Origin: an uncultured Eubacteriales bacterium
GTDB lineage: Bacteria > Bacillota > Clostridia > Christensenellales > CAG-314
Reading direction: 5' to 3'
Assembly: GCA_900544545.1 (NCBI GenBank)
Contig: UQVY01000003.1
Location: 62,001-126,000 of the forward strand
DNA: 64,000 nucleotides
Below the pieces are notes generated by a model. It searched no databases, had not been told where the DNA came from, and was given only the letters and a program-made list of their open reading frames with translations. How positions within the stretch are numbered: the first letter of the stretch is position 1; the number at the start of each line of letters is the position of its first letter. A program made the translations under genes and the position numbers. Below are positions 17,796 through 26,662 of this stretch, in pieces.

Positions 17796-19187
17796 ATGAA
17801 TAAAACGGAATTGCTTCGGAGCAGGCTGAAGCAGCATTCGTCAAACACCGCCGACGCGGCTGCTTTCATAGCGTCGCTGGTGGATGAAAAGAGTTTCGTC
17901 GAGATTAACGACTGTCTGACGCTTTCCGAAGCGTGCGACGAAAAGACCGACGCTCTTCTTACGGGATACGCGTCGATAGGAGGAAGGGCGGTTGCTCTTG
18001 CGGTGCAGAATTCGTCGGTCAATTACGGAGGAATGACCAAGGTCGCCGCCGATAAGCTTTGTAAAATAATGGAGAGCGCGGCAAGCAGAGAGGTGCCTTT
18101 TATACTTGCGGCGGATTCTTTCGGAGCGGACGTTTCCGAAGGCGCTCTCGTTCTGAAGAACTTCGCGCGGATACTGAGATGCGCGGAAGAAATGAAAAAG
18201 GAAGTTCCCTTTATAGTTATAGCGAGAGGAAACTGCGTGGGAAACGCCGCTCTTCTGGAAGCTATGGCTCATATATCGATAGCCGTTTCGGGCTGCGTTA
18301 TTTCGCTTAATTCTCCCTCGGTCGTGCTTGCGACGGAAGGAAAATCTCTCGACGCGGAGAAGGATTTCGGGGCGAGGGCTTCGGTTTCGGGCGGAAGAGC
18401 GACGCTTTACGCGGAAAAGGAAACCGTAGGCGAGGTTCTCGCGAAGATTCTTTCCTTCGTACCCGAGTGTTTCTGCACGGGAACCGCGGACGAAGATACG
18501 GGCGACGTCGCCTTTTATAACAGGAAGGCTCGGGGAATAGGCGAAAAACGCGGAAAGGAGCTTATCCTTGAGCTTTGCGACGAAGGTTCTTTCGTCGAGC
18601 TTCACGAAGGTTTCGCTCCGCATATCGTTACGGGTTTCGCGAGAGTTCTGGGAATCCCCGTGGCCTTCGCTTCGGGCGACGGTTCGGCGGTCTGTCCTCT
18701 CTGCGTAAACAAAGTAAGGCGTCTCGTTTCGCTTGCTTCGACCTTCGGAATGCCCTTCGTCAATCTCGTTGACTGCGAAGGAGTTATGATTTCGGGCGAG
18801 ATAGAAAGGTCTGCTATGGGCAGAGAGCTTGCCGGTCTTCAGAGCGATCTTGCGGGAACGTATTCCGGAAAGATGGCGATAATCACGGGCAAGGCAATAG
18901 GAACGGGATATACGGCAATGGCTTCGGCTTACGCCTACGACAGCGTTATGGCGTGGAACGATGCGCAGATTTCGCCTCTTACGGCAAATGCGGGCGGAAT
19001 CGTTATGTACAGCGACAGGATAAAGAGCAAGGACGTTCTCAAGTCCCGCGAAGAAGCCGCAAAGCTTTACGCCGAGGTTGACGGAGACGCTCTGACCGCG
19101 GCTGCCTGCGGACTTGCGGAAAAGATATTCGCTCCGGAGGACACGAGGAGATATCTGCTTTCGCGTCTGCAGATAGTGAGGAAATAA
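17796..19187 (+). CDS. Acyl-CoA-type carboxyltransferase subunit (MmdA-like)
   Basis: A 463-residue, rather divergent and slightly short member of the carboxyltransferase family (about 510 is usual for MmdA). It has two crotonase-like halves. The second shows GFARVLGIPVAFASGDG, MPFVNLVDCEGVMISGEIE and YSGKMAIITGKAIGTGYTAMAS. These proteins move the carboxyl group between an acyl-CoA, such as methylmalonyl- or glutaconyl-CoA, and biotin. The next genes encode OadG, a biotin carrier, the sodium pump OadB and a pyruvate-type carboxyltransferase. A sodium-pumping decarboxylase is therefore likely. The acyl-CoA substrate is not determined. Confidence 0.82.
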   Translation: MNKTELLRSRLKQHSSNTADAAAFIASLVDEKSFVEINDCLTLSEACDEKTDALLTGYASIGGRAVALAVQNSSVNYGGMTKVAADKLCKIMESAASREVPFILAADSFGADVSEGALVLKNFARILRCAEEMKKEVPFIVIARGNCVGNAALLEAMAHISIAVSGCVISLNSPSVVLATEGKSLDAEKDFGARASVSGGRATLYAEKETVGEVLAKILSFVPECFCTGTADEDTGDVAFYNRKARGIGEKRGKELILELCDEGSFVELHEGFAPHIVTGFARVLGIPVAFASGDGSAVCPLCVNKVRRLVSLASTFGMPFVNLVDCEGVMISGEIERSAMGRELAGLQSDLAGTYSGKMAIITGKAIGTGYTAMASAYAYDSVMAWNDAQISPLTANAGGIVMYSDRIKSKDVLKSREEAAKLYAEVDGDALTAAACGLAEKIFAPEDTRRYLLSRLQIVRK

Positions 19188-19199
19188 GGAGATACGGAA

Positions 19200-19508
19200 A
19201 TGCTTGGAATGCTTTTGGAGTTTTCCGTAATGGATCTGGTTTATTCCGTTTTGGGTATAGCGATAGTATTCGCGGTGCTTGCGATACTTATAGGTTATCT
19301 TGCGGTTCAGAGGAAGGTTCTGGGCTGTTTCGACAGGAAGAAGAAGCCCGAATCCGCGCCCGAGATTACGGAGGAGGCTCTTCCCGCGATAGAAGAAGGA
19401 ATAAGCGAAGAGGAAATAGCCGCGATTTCTGCGGCGCTTGCGGCGTACTACGACGGCTGCGAAGACGAAAACACCGATTTCGTAGTAAGAAGGATAAGGA
19501 AGATTTAG
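19200..19508 (+). CDS. oadG: Sodium pump decarboxylase gamma subunit (OadG family)
   Basis: A 102-residue protein with one membrane helix near the N-terminus (about 10-37, DLVYSVLGIAIVFAVLAILIG). A charged acidic linker follows, then a cytosolic tail (ISEEEIAAISAALAAYYDGC...) typical of OadG proteins. OadG anchors the carboxyltransferase to the beta subunit and assists zinc binding or assembly. Identification rests on size, topology and its place between the carboxyltransferase and biotin carrier genes. Confidence 0.82.
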   Translation: MLGMLLEFSVMDLVYSVLGIAIVFAVLAILIGYLAVQRKVLGCFDRKKKPESAPEITEEALPAIEEGISEEEIAAISAALAAYYDGCEDENTDFVVRRIRKI

Positions 19509-19524
19509 TTCGGAGGAAATAAAA

Positions 19525-19893
19525 ATGCGTAAATTCAGAATCAACGTCAACGGTAATTCTTATGAAGTGGAAGTCGAAGAGATAGGAAACGAAAGTCAGA
19601 ACGCGGTTTCCGTTCCCGCAGCGGCTCCCGTACCCGCGGCTGCTCCCAAAGCTGCTCCCAAGGCGGCGGTTCCCGCAGGAAAAGGAACGAAGATGGTTTC
19701 TCCTCTTCCCGGGGCCGTACTTAAATTCGTCGTTCCGAACGGAACGCGCGTCAAGACGAACGACGTCGTTCTTATTATCGAAGCAATGAAAATGGAAAAC
19801 GAGATCCGCGCTACGGCGGACGGAGTAATCACTTTTGCCGTAAATACCGGCGCGACGGTACAGAGCGGGGACGTATTGGCTTATATTGCCTGA
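19525..19893 (+). CDS. Biotin carboxyl carrier protein
   Basis: A 122-residue biotinyl domain protein. The biotin attachment motif EAMKMENEI lies at about 88-96, with the target Lys 91 flanked by the two Met residues. The N-terminal 28 residues form a small leading segment. A flexible Ala/Pro linker (about 31-55, [16 protein letters not shown]) lets the domain swing between the carboxyltransferases and the membrane decarboxylase OadB. It is a stand-alone carrier, as in Mmd or transcarboxylase systems, rather than fused to OadA. Confidence 0.92.
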   Translation: MRKFRINVNGNSYEVEVEEIGNESQNAVSVPAAAPVPAAAPKAAPKAAVPAGKGTKMVSPLPGAVLKFVVPNGTRVKTNDVVLIIEAMKMENEIRATADGVITFAVNTGATVQSGDVLAYIA

Positions 19894-19907
19894 TTTCGGA
19901 GGGAACG

Positions 19908-21074
19908 ATGAACTTTCTCTATCTTGAAGGGTCGGGCATAATCGATTCTCTCGTAAAGTTCTGGCAGGCTTCGGGTTTTGCCAACGGAGACTGGATGAAT
20001 TACGTGATGATCGCCGTTGCCTGCGTGTTGCTTTATCTTGCCATAGGCAAGGGTTGCGAACCCATGCTGCTTTTACCCATAGCGTTCGGAATGCTTCTCG
20101 TCAATCTTCCCTTAGGTCACGAGCTGCTTTTCGCCGAGCCCAAGGACGGAAACGCGGGCGGTTTGCTTTGGTATTTCTATCGCGGAGTGGAATGGGTAAT
20201 CTTCCCGCCGATCATTTTCCTCGGAATAGGCGTTATGACCGATTTCGGACCGCTTATCGCCCGTCCGTCGAGTCTGCTTCTCGGGGCTGCGGCTCAGCTC
20301 GGTATTTTCATTACGTTTATGGGTGCGAAGGCTCTCGGATTCACGAATCAGGAAGCCGCTTCGATAGGAATTATCGGCGGTGCGGACGGACCTACGGCTA
20401 TTTATCTTACGTCCAAGCTTGCTCCGGATCTTCTTCCGGCGATAGCCATAGCGGCGTACTCTTATATGGCTCTCATACCTATTATCCAGCCGCCCATTAT
20501 GAAGCTTATAGTTCCGAAGAAGGAGCGGCTCATAAGAATGGAGCAGAAGCGCGTGGTTTCCAAAAAGGAAAAGATTATTTTCCCGATAGCCGTAACCATA
20601 GTATGCGGATTGTTCCTTCCGGATGCGTTGCCGCTTCTCGGAATGCTTATGCTCGGAAATCTTATGCGTGAGAGCGGCGTAGTCGACAGACTTGCCAAGA
20701 CTGCCGAAAACGGTCTTATGAACGTAATAACTATACTTCTCGGTCTGTCCGTAGGTTGTAAGGCTTACGGTCCCACCTTCCTTGCATGGAGCACGCTCAA
20801 GATAGTCCTTCTCGGACTCGTCGCGTTCAGTTTCGCGACGGTGGGCGGACTTCTTATCGGAAGGCTTATGTGCAAGATCACGAAGGGACAGATCAATCCG
20901 CTTATCGGCTCGGCAGGAGTTTCCGCCGTACCTATGGCGGCGAGAGTTTCCAATAAAGTGGGTCAGGAATACGATCCGCAGAACTATTTGCTTATGCACG
21001 CAATGGGCCCCAACGTCGCGGGAGTTATCGGTTCCGCGGTAGCTGCGGGATTCCTGCTTGCACTGTTCGGTTAG
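19908..21074 (+). CDS. oadB: Sodium ion-translocating decarboxylase beta subunit
   Basis: A 388-residue polytopic membrane protein with about nine to eleven helices. The sodium-site motif [17 protein letters not shown] lies at about 155-171, and the second conserved stretch [17 protein letters not shown] followed by [21 protein letters not shown] near the C-terminus. It decarboxylates carboxybiotin and exports sodium ions in exchange. This is the energy-conserving step of the complex built by the surrounding genes. Confidence 0.95.
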   Translation: MNFLYLEGSGIIDSLVKFWQASGFANGDWMNYVMIAVACVLLYLAIGKGCEPMLLLPIAFGMLLVNLPLGHELLFAEPKDGNAGGLLWYFYRGVEWVIFPPIIFLGIGVMTDFGPLIARPSSLLLGAAAQLGIFITFMGAKALGFTNQEAASIGIIGGADGPTAIYLTSKLAPDLLPAIAIAAYSYMALIPIIQPPIMKLIVPKKERLIRMEQKRVVSKKEKIIFPIAVTIVCGLFLPDALPLLGMLMLGNLMRESGVVDRLAKTAENGLMNVITILLGLSVGCKAYGPTFLAWSTLKIVLLGLVAFSFATVGGLLIGRLMCKITKGQINPLIGSAGVSAVPMAARVSNKVGQEYDPQNYLLMHAMGPNVAGVIGSAVAAGFLLALFG

Positions 21075-21085
21075 GAGGATAATTT

Positions 21086-22495
21086 ATGGTAAAGATTACC
21101 GATACGATACTCAGGGACGCTCATCAGTCGCAGGCAGCCACGAGAATGCGTCTGGACGAAATGCTTCCCGTTGCGGATAAACTCGATAAAGCAGGCTATT
21201 ACTCGCTCGAAGTATGGGGCGGAGCGACCTTCGATTCCTGCCTTCGTTTCCTTAACGAAGATCCGTGGGAAAGGCTCCGCGCTTTGAGGAAGGCTATGCC
21301 CGATACAAAGCTTCAGATGCTTCTGCGCGGTCAGAACATTCTGGGCTACAGGAACTACGCGGACGACGTGGTGGAAAAATTCGTAGAGCTTTCGTTCAAG
21401 AACGGAATCGATATAATCAGGGTTTTCGACGCGCTCAACGACCTCAGGAATTTAAAGACGGCCGTTGCCGCCTGCAAGAAATACGGAAAGATGTATCATA
21501 AGGACACTCCCTGCGAAACGGCTATCTGCTATACGACCAGCGAGTATCATACGAGAGAGTATTTCGTGAAGCTTGCCAAGGAGATGGAAAAAATGGGCGC
21601 GGATATAATCTGCGTCAAGGATATGGCGGGGCTTCTGCTTCCCTACGAGGCTTACGAGCTTATAAAGGAGCTTAAAAAAGCCGTCAAGGTTCCTATTCAT
21701 CTTCATACTCACAATACCGCGGGTACGGGCGATATGGTCAATCTCAAAGCCGTCGAAGCGGGCGTGGATATCGTGGATACGGCTCTTTCCGCTCTCGGAA
21801 ACGGAACGAGCCAGCCGGCCACCGAACCCTTCGTCGCCTCTCTGAAAGGAACGAAGTACGATACCGGTCTCGACCTCGGGCTTCTCAGCGAAATCAACGA
21901 GCATTTCAAGAAGGTCGCGAAAAGGCTTACCGCGGACGGATTCCGTTCTCCCGAAATCCTTTCGGTGGACGTCCGCGCGCTTATCTATCAGGTTCCCGGC
22001 GGAATGATGAGCAACCTTCTCAGCCAGCTCAAACAGCAAGGCAAGGCGGAACTTTTCGGCGACGTGCTTGCCGAGGTTCCCAACGTAAGAAAGGACGTAG
22101 GTTTCCCGCCGCTCGTTACTCCCTCCAGCCAGATAGTGGGAACTCAGGCGGTTATGAACGTACTTTCGGGCGAGAGATATAAGGTCTGCACGAAGGAATT
22201 CAAAGGACTTCTTCACGGCGACTACGGAAAGCTCCCCTGCGAACCCGATCCCGCTCTCGTAAAGAAGATTCTCGGTTCCTCCGAAAGGATAAATTACCGT
22301 CCCGCGGACGACCTTAAACCCGAGCTTGACAAGCTCCGCGAGGAAATGAAAGAGTATTACGAACAGGAGGAGGACGTACTTAGCTACGCGCTCTTCCCGC
22401 AGGTCGCGCTGAACTTCTTCAAGTACAGACAGATGCAGAAATACGGCGCGGACGTAAGCAAAACCGATAACGGCGGCAAAGTCGTTCCCGTGTAA
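21086..22495 (+). CDS. oadA: Oxaloacetate decarboxylase alpha / pyruvate carboxyltransferase subunit
   Basis: A 469-residue HMGL-like carboxyltransferase with the PYC_OADA C-terminal domain and no attached biotin domain. The start carries ITDTILRDAHQSQAATRM (metal-binding Asp). ICVKDMAGLL contains the Lys that is carboxylated. IHLHTHNTAGTG supplies the two metal-binding His. It catalyses oxaloacetate to pyruvate with transfer of CO2 to biotin, the same half-reaction as the 5S subunit of transcarboxylase. It shares biotin carrier and OadB with the MmdA-like protein four genes upstream. A terminator follows. Confidence 0.93.
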   Translation: MVKITDTILRDAHQSQAATRMRLDEMLPVADKLDKAGYYSLEVWGGATFDSCLRFLNEDPWERLRALRKAMPDTKLQMLLRGQNILGYRNYADDVVEKFVELSFKNGIDIIRVFDALNDLRNLKTAVAACKKYGKMYHKDTPCETAICYTTSEYHTREYFVKLAKEMEKMGADIICVKDMAGLLLPYEAYELIKELKKAVKVPIHLHTHNTAGTGDMVNLKAVEAGVDIVDTALSALGNGTSQPATEPFVASLKGTKYDTGLDLGLLSEINEHFKKVAKRLTADGFRSPEILSVDVRALIYQVPGGMMSNLLSQLKQQGKAELFGDVLAEVPNVRKDVGFPPLVTPSSQIVGTQAVMNVLSGERYKVCTKEFKGLLHGDYGKLPCEPDPALVKKILGSSERINYRPADDLKPELDKLREEMKEYYEQEEDVLSYALFPQVALNFFKYRQMQKYGADVSKTDNGGKVVPV

Positions 22496-22515
22496 TAAAA
22501 ACCGGACGCAATAAA

Positions 22516-22544
22516 GGGCGGTACCTCTGTATCGTCCTTTTTTT
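22516..22544 (+). terminator. Terminator of the sodium-pump operon
   Basis: GGGCGGTAC at 22516-22524 pairs with GTATCGTCC at 22529-22537 (9 bp, two G-U), followed by seven T. Confidence 0.85.
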
Positions 22545-22587
22545 GTATTATTCGTGAAAGCCTTTCGGGAATTCGGGTAAAAAACGA

Positions 22588-22617
22588 TTGCCAAAAGTCT
22601 TTGCCGTGTGGTAAAAT
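22588..22617 (+). promoter_or_regulatory. Promoter of the surE operon
   Basis: TTGCCA at 22588-22593, an 18-bp spacer and -10 TAAAAT at 22612-22617. The -10 is preceded by TGTGG, giving the extended form TGG-TAAAAT seen at other promoters in the window. Confidence 0.65.
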
Positions 22618-22687
22618 ATACGCGTACTTTATTTCGGATTGCGTAAGCCGTTTTGCTGCGGAATAGCGGCTGCGGCGCGGAGAAAAA

Positions 22688-23452
22688 ATGAAAATACTCA
22701 TAACCAACGACGACGGAATCCATTCCGTCGGGATAAGAATGCTTGCGGACGCGCTTAAGGAGCAGGGGCACGAAGTTTCGGTATTCGCGCCGGCTTCGCA
22801 GAAATCCGCGTGCAGCCAGTCTCTTTCGGTGCATTCGGATTTCACCGTAAAAGAGCTTGAATGGGAAGGAATGAACAGAGTCGTAGCCGTGGACGGAACT
22901 CCGTCGGACTGCGTTAAATTCGCGCTGAAGTACGTCGGAATCAAGCCCGACCTCGTGGTTTCGGGGCCTAACGAAGGCTCCAATCTCGGGACGGACGTTA
23001 TGTATTCGGGTACGGTCGCGGGAGCAATGGAGGGCGTTATCTGCGGATACAAAGCCATAGCGATTTCTCAGTGCGGGAAAAGCCATATAAGTCCCGAAAG
23101 GCTCATAAGATTTTTCATAAACAATTTCGATACGCTTCTGCGGTTTGAAAAGCAGGGAAGTATGCTCAACGTGAATTTTCCCGATACGGAGGAGGTTCTC
23201 GGCGTGAAGATAGCGAAAACGGGAATAATCTCTTACAGGGATTATTACGAAGTCAGGGAAACGGACGGAGTCAGGAGCTACCGTCTTAAAGGCAGTCCCG
23301 TGCTTAAAGAAGAAGACGACGAGGACTGCGACGTCAAATTTGCGCAGAGAGGCTATATTACCGTTTCGCCGATAAAGATGGACAGGACGGATTACGACGA
23401 GCTTGAAAGGATGACGGGCGCGGAGAGGCTTTTCGGGACGGAGGATTTATGA
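22688..23452 (+). CDS. surE: 5'/3'-nucleotidase SurE
   Basis: A 254-residue survival-protein phosphatase. ILITNDDGI at the N-terminus supplies the metal-binding Asp pair. APASQKSACSQSLS, VDGTPSDCVKFAL and VVSGPNEGSNLGTDVMYSGTVAGAMEG complete the SurE fold, with the conserved SGxNxG region. SurE removes phosphate from nucleoside monophosphates and some short polyphosphates. Its last codons overlap the next start (ATGA), so it is translationally coupled to the flavoprotein gene. Confidence 0.95.
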   Translation: MKILITNDDGIHSVGIRMLADALKEQGHEVSVFAPASQKSACSQSLSVHSDFTVKELEWEGMNRVVAVDGTPSDCVKFALKYVGIKPDLVVSGPNEGSNLGTDVMYSGTVAGAMEGVICGYKAIAISQCGKSHISPERLIRFFINNFDTLLRFEKQGSMLNVNFPDTEEVLGVKIAKTGIISYRDYYEVRETDGVRSYRLKGSPVLKEEDDEDCDVKFAQRGYITVSPIKMDRTDYDELERMTGAERLFGTEDL

Positions 23453-24807
23453 CGGTCGCCGTTATAGGCGGAGGTCCGGCGGGAATGTCGGCTGCGATTT
23501 CGGCAGCGGAGGCGGGCGCGGAGGTCGTTCTTTTCGAGAAGAACGAAAAGCTCGGGAAGAAGCTGTACATCACGGGTAAGGGCCGCTGCAACGTTACCAA
23601 TTCCGCCGAGGGCGAAGAATTCCTCTCGAAGGTCAACACCAATCCGAAATTCCTCTACGCCGCTCTGAGCGGATTTTCGTCTTCGGATACGGTCGGGCTT
23701 ATGGAAAGCTCGGGCGTCAGACTCAGACTCGAAAGGGGCGGGAGATATTTCCCCGTTTCGGATAAAGCCAGCGACGTTACCAAGGCTCTTGCGAATAATA
23801 TGAACAAAGCGGGCGTGAAGGTTCTGCTTTCGAGCGAGATTTCCGCCGTAAATATCTGCGGAGGAAGGGTGGTTTCGGTGGTTTCGGACGGGAAGGTCTA
23901 TCCCGTGGGCGCGCTTGTGGTCGCGACGGGCGGGGTCAGTTATCCGACTACGGGCAGTACGGGGAGCGGAGCCGCTTTTGCGAAAAGAGCGGGGCTTTCG
24001 GTCGTTCCGTTCAAGCCTTCGCTCTGCGGAATGATAACCGAGAAGGTCTTTCCGCTTATGGGACTTACGCTGAAGAACGTAAACGTAACGCTCTTCTCGG
24101 GCGGGAAGGAAAAGGCATCGGAATTCGGCGAGCTTCTCTTCACTCATACGGGAGTTTCCGGTCCGACGATTCTTTCGCTGTCCTCGGTCGCCTGTAAAAC
24201 CGCCGCCGCGAGGAGTAAGAAGCAGTCCGAAAAGTCCGTAGGAGAGAAAGCCTCCACGACTGCGGAGGGAGAGATAAGTTTCGGGGCGGAGGATATCGGC
24301 GAAGGGATTTTCCCGCTCGAAAACTGCCGTATAAGCGTGGATTTAAAGCCCGCGCTTTCCGCGGAGGAGCTTGACGCGAGGATTCTGAGGGACTTTTCGC
24401 AGCAAAAGAACAAGATTCTCAGGAACGCGCTTTCGGGGCTTCTTCCGTCGGCAATGGTTCCGGTTATAATCGAATACGCGGGGCTCGATTCCGAAGTCGA
24501 AGTCAATTCCGTAACGCGCGTGGAAAGAGCGAAGCTCGTCCGCGCTCTGAAGGATTTCGGAATGAGCGTCAAGGGTTTGGAGCCGATAGAAAGCGCGATA
24601 GTTTCCTCGGGCGGGGTGTCCGTCGGGGAGATAAACGCTTCGACTATGGCTGCGAAGAAGATTCCGAATCTCTTTTTCGCGGGAGAAACGATTGACGTGG
24701 ACGCTATGACGGGCGGCTTCAATATTCAGATAGCTCTTTCCACGGGAAGGCTTGCGGGGAAGAGCGCGGCTAAGCTCGTTGGAAAGGAGGACGGAGATTC
24801 CGAATGA
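23449..24807 (+). CDS. HI0933/BaiN-family NAD(P)/FAD-dependent oxidoreductase
   Basis: A 452-residue flavoprotein. The dinucleotide motif AVIGGGPAGMSAAISAAEAG is at 3-22, then GRCNVTNS (about 46-53), VVATGGVSYPTTGSTGSGA and the C-terminal FFAGETIDVDAMTGGFNIQIALSTG, all hallmarks of the HI0933 family. The family includes the bile-acid enzyme BaiN, but most members have no known substrate. A charged linker of about 40 residues (KKQSEKSVGEKASTTAEGE) interrupts the middle. Overlaps its neighbours at both ends. Confidence 0.93.
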   Translation: MTVAVIGGGPAGMSAAISAAEAGAEVVLFEKNEKLGKKLYITGKGRCNVTNSAEGEEFLSKVNTNPKFLYAALSGFSSSDTVGLMESSGVRLRLERGGRYFPVSDKASDVTKALANNMNKAGVKVLLSSEISAVNICGGRVVSVVSDGKVYPVGALVVATGGVSYPTTGSTGSGAAFAKRAGLSVVPFKPSLCGMITEKVFPLMGLTLKNVNVTLFSGGKEKASEFGELLFTHTGVSGPTILSLSSVACKTAAARSKKQSEKSVGEKASTTAEGEISFGAEDIGEGIFPLENCRISVDLKPALSAEELDARILRDFSQQKNKILRNALSGLLPSAMVPVIIEYAGLDSEVEVNSVTRVERAKLVRALKDFGMSVKGLEPIESAIVSSGGVSVGEINASTMAAKKIPNLFFAGETIDVDAMTGGFNIQIALSTGRLAGKSAAKLVGKEDGDSE

Positions 24808-25820
24808 AGACCGTAAGAGGCGCGATAACCGCCGAGAACACCGAAAAAGACATTGCCGAAAAGACTCGGACGCTTCTGACCGAGATAATGAAAAGGAATT
24901 CGCTTTCGGTAAGCGACGCGGAAGCGATTATTTTCTCGACGACCGCTGATCTTACCGCGTCCTACCCCGCGAAAGCCGCAAGACTTGCGGGATTTTCGGG
25001 TACGTCGCTTTTTTCGGTACTGGAGCCTCCGATAGAGGGTTCTCTTCCGAAGTGCATAAGGGTTCTCGTTTTTCTGAAGGAAGGCAAAGACGCGCCGAAA
25101 TCCGTATATCTCGGCGAAGCGAGGATATTAAGACCTGATCTGGAGGCTTTTATGATAAACATAGCGATCGACGGACCGTCGGGTGCGGGGAAAAGCACCG
25201 TTGCGAGGATTCTTGCGGAAAAGCTCGGGATAAGATATCTCGATACGGGCGCGATGTACCGTGCGGTAGCCCTTTATATGCTGAATAAGGGAATAGACTG
25301 CTCGGACGCGGAATCCGTGAAGAAGATTCTTGCGGGCGCGGAGGTTTCCGTGCGGACGGCTGGCGGAGAGCAGCGGGTTTTCCTTAACGGAGAGGACGTT
25401 TCGGAAGAAATACGGAAACACGTCGTTTCCAAAGCCGCGAGCGACGTATCGGCTGTTCCGGAGGTAAGGCTCGCGATGGTCGGGCTTCAGAGGAAAGCCG
25501 CGTCCGAAGGGGATTGCGTGCTTGACGGACGGGACATAGGAACCTTCGTGCTTCCCGACGCCGCGATAAAGATTTTTCTGACCGCCGAGGCAGAAGAAAG
25601 AGCGAGGAGAAGGCATCTCGAGCTTAAAGACAAGGGACAGGAAATGCCCTACGAGGTCGTTCTCGAGGACATACGGACGAGGGACAAAAACGACTCGTCG
25701 AGGGCTTTCGCTCCGCTTAAACGCGCCGAGGACGCGATTCTTCTGGATACTACGGATATGACTGCGGAGGAAGCCGCGGAATTTATCGCTAAGGAATACT
25801 ATCGTTTGAAGCGGGCTTGA
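24804..25820 (+). CDS. cmk: Fused AroH-type chorismate mutase and cytidylate kinase
   Basis: One 338-codon frame with two domains. Residues 1-116 resemble AroH chorismate mutase: MKTVRGAITAENTE, IIFSTTADLTASYPAKAARLAG, IRVLVFL and VYLGEARILRPDL. Residues 117-338 are CMP kinase: IAIDGPSGAGKSTVARILAEKLG, YLDTGAMYRAVAL, VLDGRDIGTFVLPDA and the DTTDMTAEEAAEFI tail. AroH converts chorismate to prephenate; Cmk phosphorylates CMP and dCMP. An internal ATG at 25152 with GGAGG 5 bases upstream could release Cmk separately. The cmk-plsC-ispH/rpsA order is common in Clostridia; the aroH part is unusual. Confidence 0.9.
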   Translation: MKTVRGAITAENTEKDIAEKTRTLLTEIMKRNSLSVSDAEAIIFSTTADLTASYPAKAARLAGFSGTSLFSVLEPPIEGSLPKCIRVLVFLKEGKDAPKSVYLGEARILRPDLEAFMINIAIDGPSGAGKSTVARILAEKLGIRYLDTGAMYRAVALYMLNKGIDCSDAESVKKILAGAEVSVRTAGGEQRVFLNGEDVSEEIRKHVVSKAASDVSAVPEVRLAMVGLQRKAASEGDCVLDGRDIGTFVLPDAAIKIFLTAEAEERARRRHLELKDKGQEMPYEVVLEDIRTRDKNDSSRAFAPLKRAEDAILLDTTDMTAEEAAEFIAKEYYRLKRA

Positions 25821-25825
25821 CGGAT

Positions 25826-26626
25826 ATGGGATGGTTGCAGAGAAGAAAGGAGAAGAAAAAGAAGGCTCCGGATTATAAGTTCTTTTACTGGTTCGCGAAG
25901 GGCGTGCTCTGGCTTCCGTTGCGGCTTTTTTTCCGTACGAAGGTCTACGGCTGCCGGAAAATAGGCAAGCGCAAGGTCATCGTCGTTATGAACCACAAGT
26001 CCGCGATGGATCCGCTGCTTATGTCGCATTTCATCAGTCCGTCGATGAGTTTTATAGCCAAGGAGGATCTTGCGAAGAACAAATTCGTTGAGCTTGTCCT
26101 TCGTCATCTTAACGTTATTTTCGTGCGGAGAGGCGAAGCCGATATGGGCGCGCTCGATCAGTCCTTCGACGTTCTCGAGAGCGGGAGGCCGCTCGCGCTT
26201 TTTCCCGAAGGCACGAGAAACAGGCAGAACGACGGTACGGTCAGACGCTTCAAGACCGGGACGGCGTTTTTCGCTCTGGGAGCGCACGCTCCGATAATTC
26301 CCGTGGCCGTGGAGAAGTGCGCAAAAGCTGGCGTCAAGAACAGAATGATAATCGGTCCCGAATTCGATCTTTCGGAGTTTTACGACGACGAAAAGCAGCC
26401 GTCGAGGGACGCTCTTAAAAAGGCGACCGAGAAGATATACAGGCGGGTTACCGAGCTTAACGATATCTTTGCCGAATGCAAGGACGACGCGAGCGTGAAG
26501 AAGGCTCTTTCCGAGCTTGAAAAGAACCGTCCGGAAAGAGAAAGACGCCTCGACGAACTCAGGGAAAAGCAGACTCTCGAGGTTCTCGAAGCGGCTATGA
26601 GGGAACTCGGCGAAAAGAAGGATTAA
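25826..26626 (+). CDS. plsC: 1-acyl-sn-glycerol-3-phosphate acyltransferase
   Basis: A protein of about 266 residues with the PlsC core. VVMNHKSAMDPLLMSHF supplies the NHxxxxD catalytic motif, and VFVRRGEADMG and LFPEGTRNRQN the substrate-binding motif. IIPVAVEKC follows. It acylates lysophosphatidic acid in phospholipid synthesis at the inner membrane face. The N-terminus is Lys/Arg-rich (QRRKEKKKKAPDYK). The C-terminal 70 residues are charged and helical and may be a lineage-specific tail. Start is TTG 25817 overlapping cmk or ATG 25826; I prefer the ATG. Confidence 0.92.
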   Translation: MGWLQRRKEKKKKAPDYKFFYWFAKGVLWLPLRLFFRTKVYGCRKIGKRKVIVVMNHKSAMDPLLMSHFISPSMSFIAKEDLAKNKFVELVLRHLNVIFVRRGEADMGALDQSFDVLESGRPLALFPEGTRNRQNDGTVRRFKTGTAFFALGAHAPIIPVAVEKCAKAGVKNRMIIGPEFDLSEFYDDEKQPSRDALKKATEKIYRRVTELNDIFAECKDDASVKKALSELEKNRPERERRLDELREKQTLEVLEAAMRELGEKKD

Positions 26627-26662
26627 GCGAAAAAAGGTAAAAGCGAAGGGCGGATTAAGCGT

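Noticed and set aside
17841..19550. 569-codon minus-strand frame opposite the MmdA-like gene
   Set aside because: Low-complexity, Arg/Ser-rich translation with no motifs; opposite a well-supported gene.
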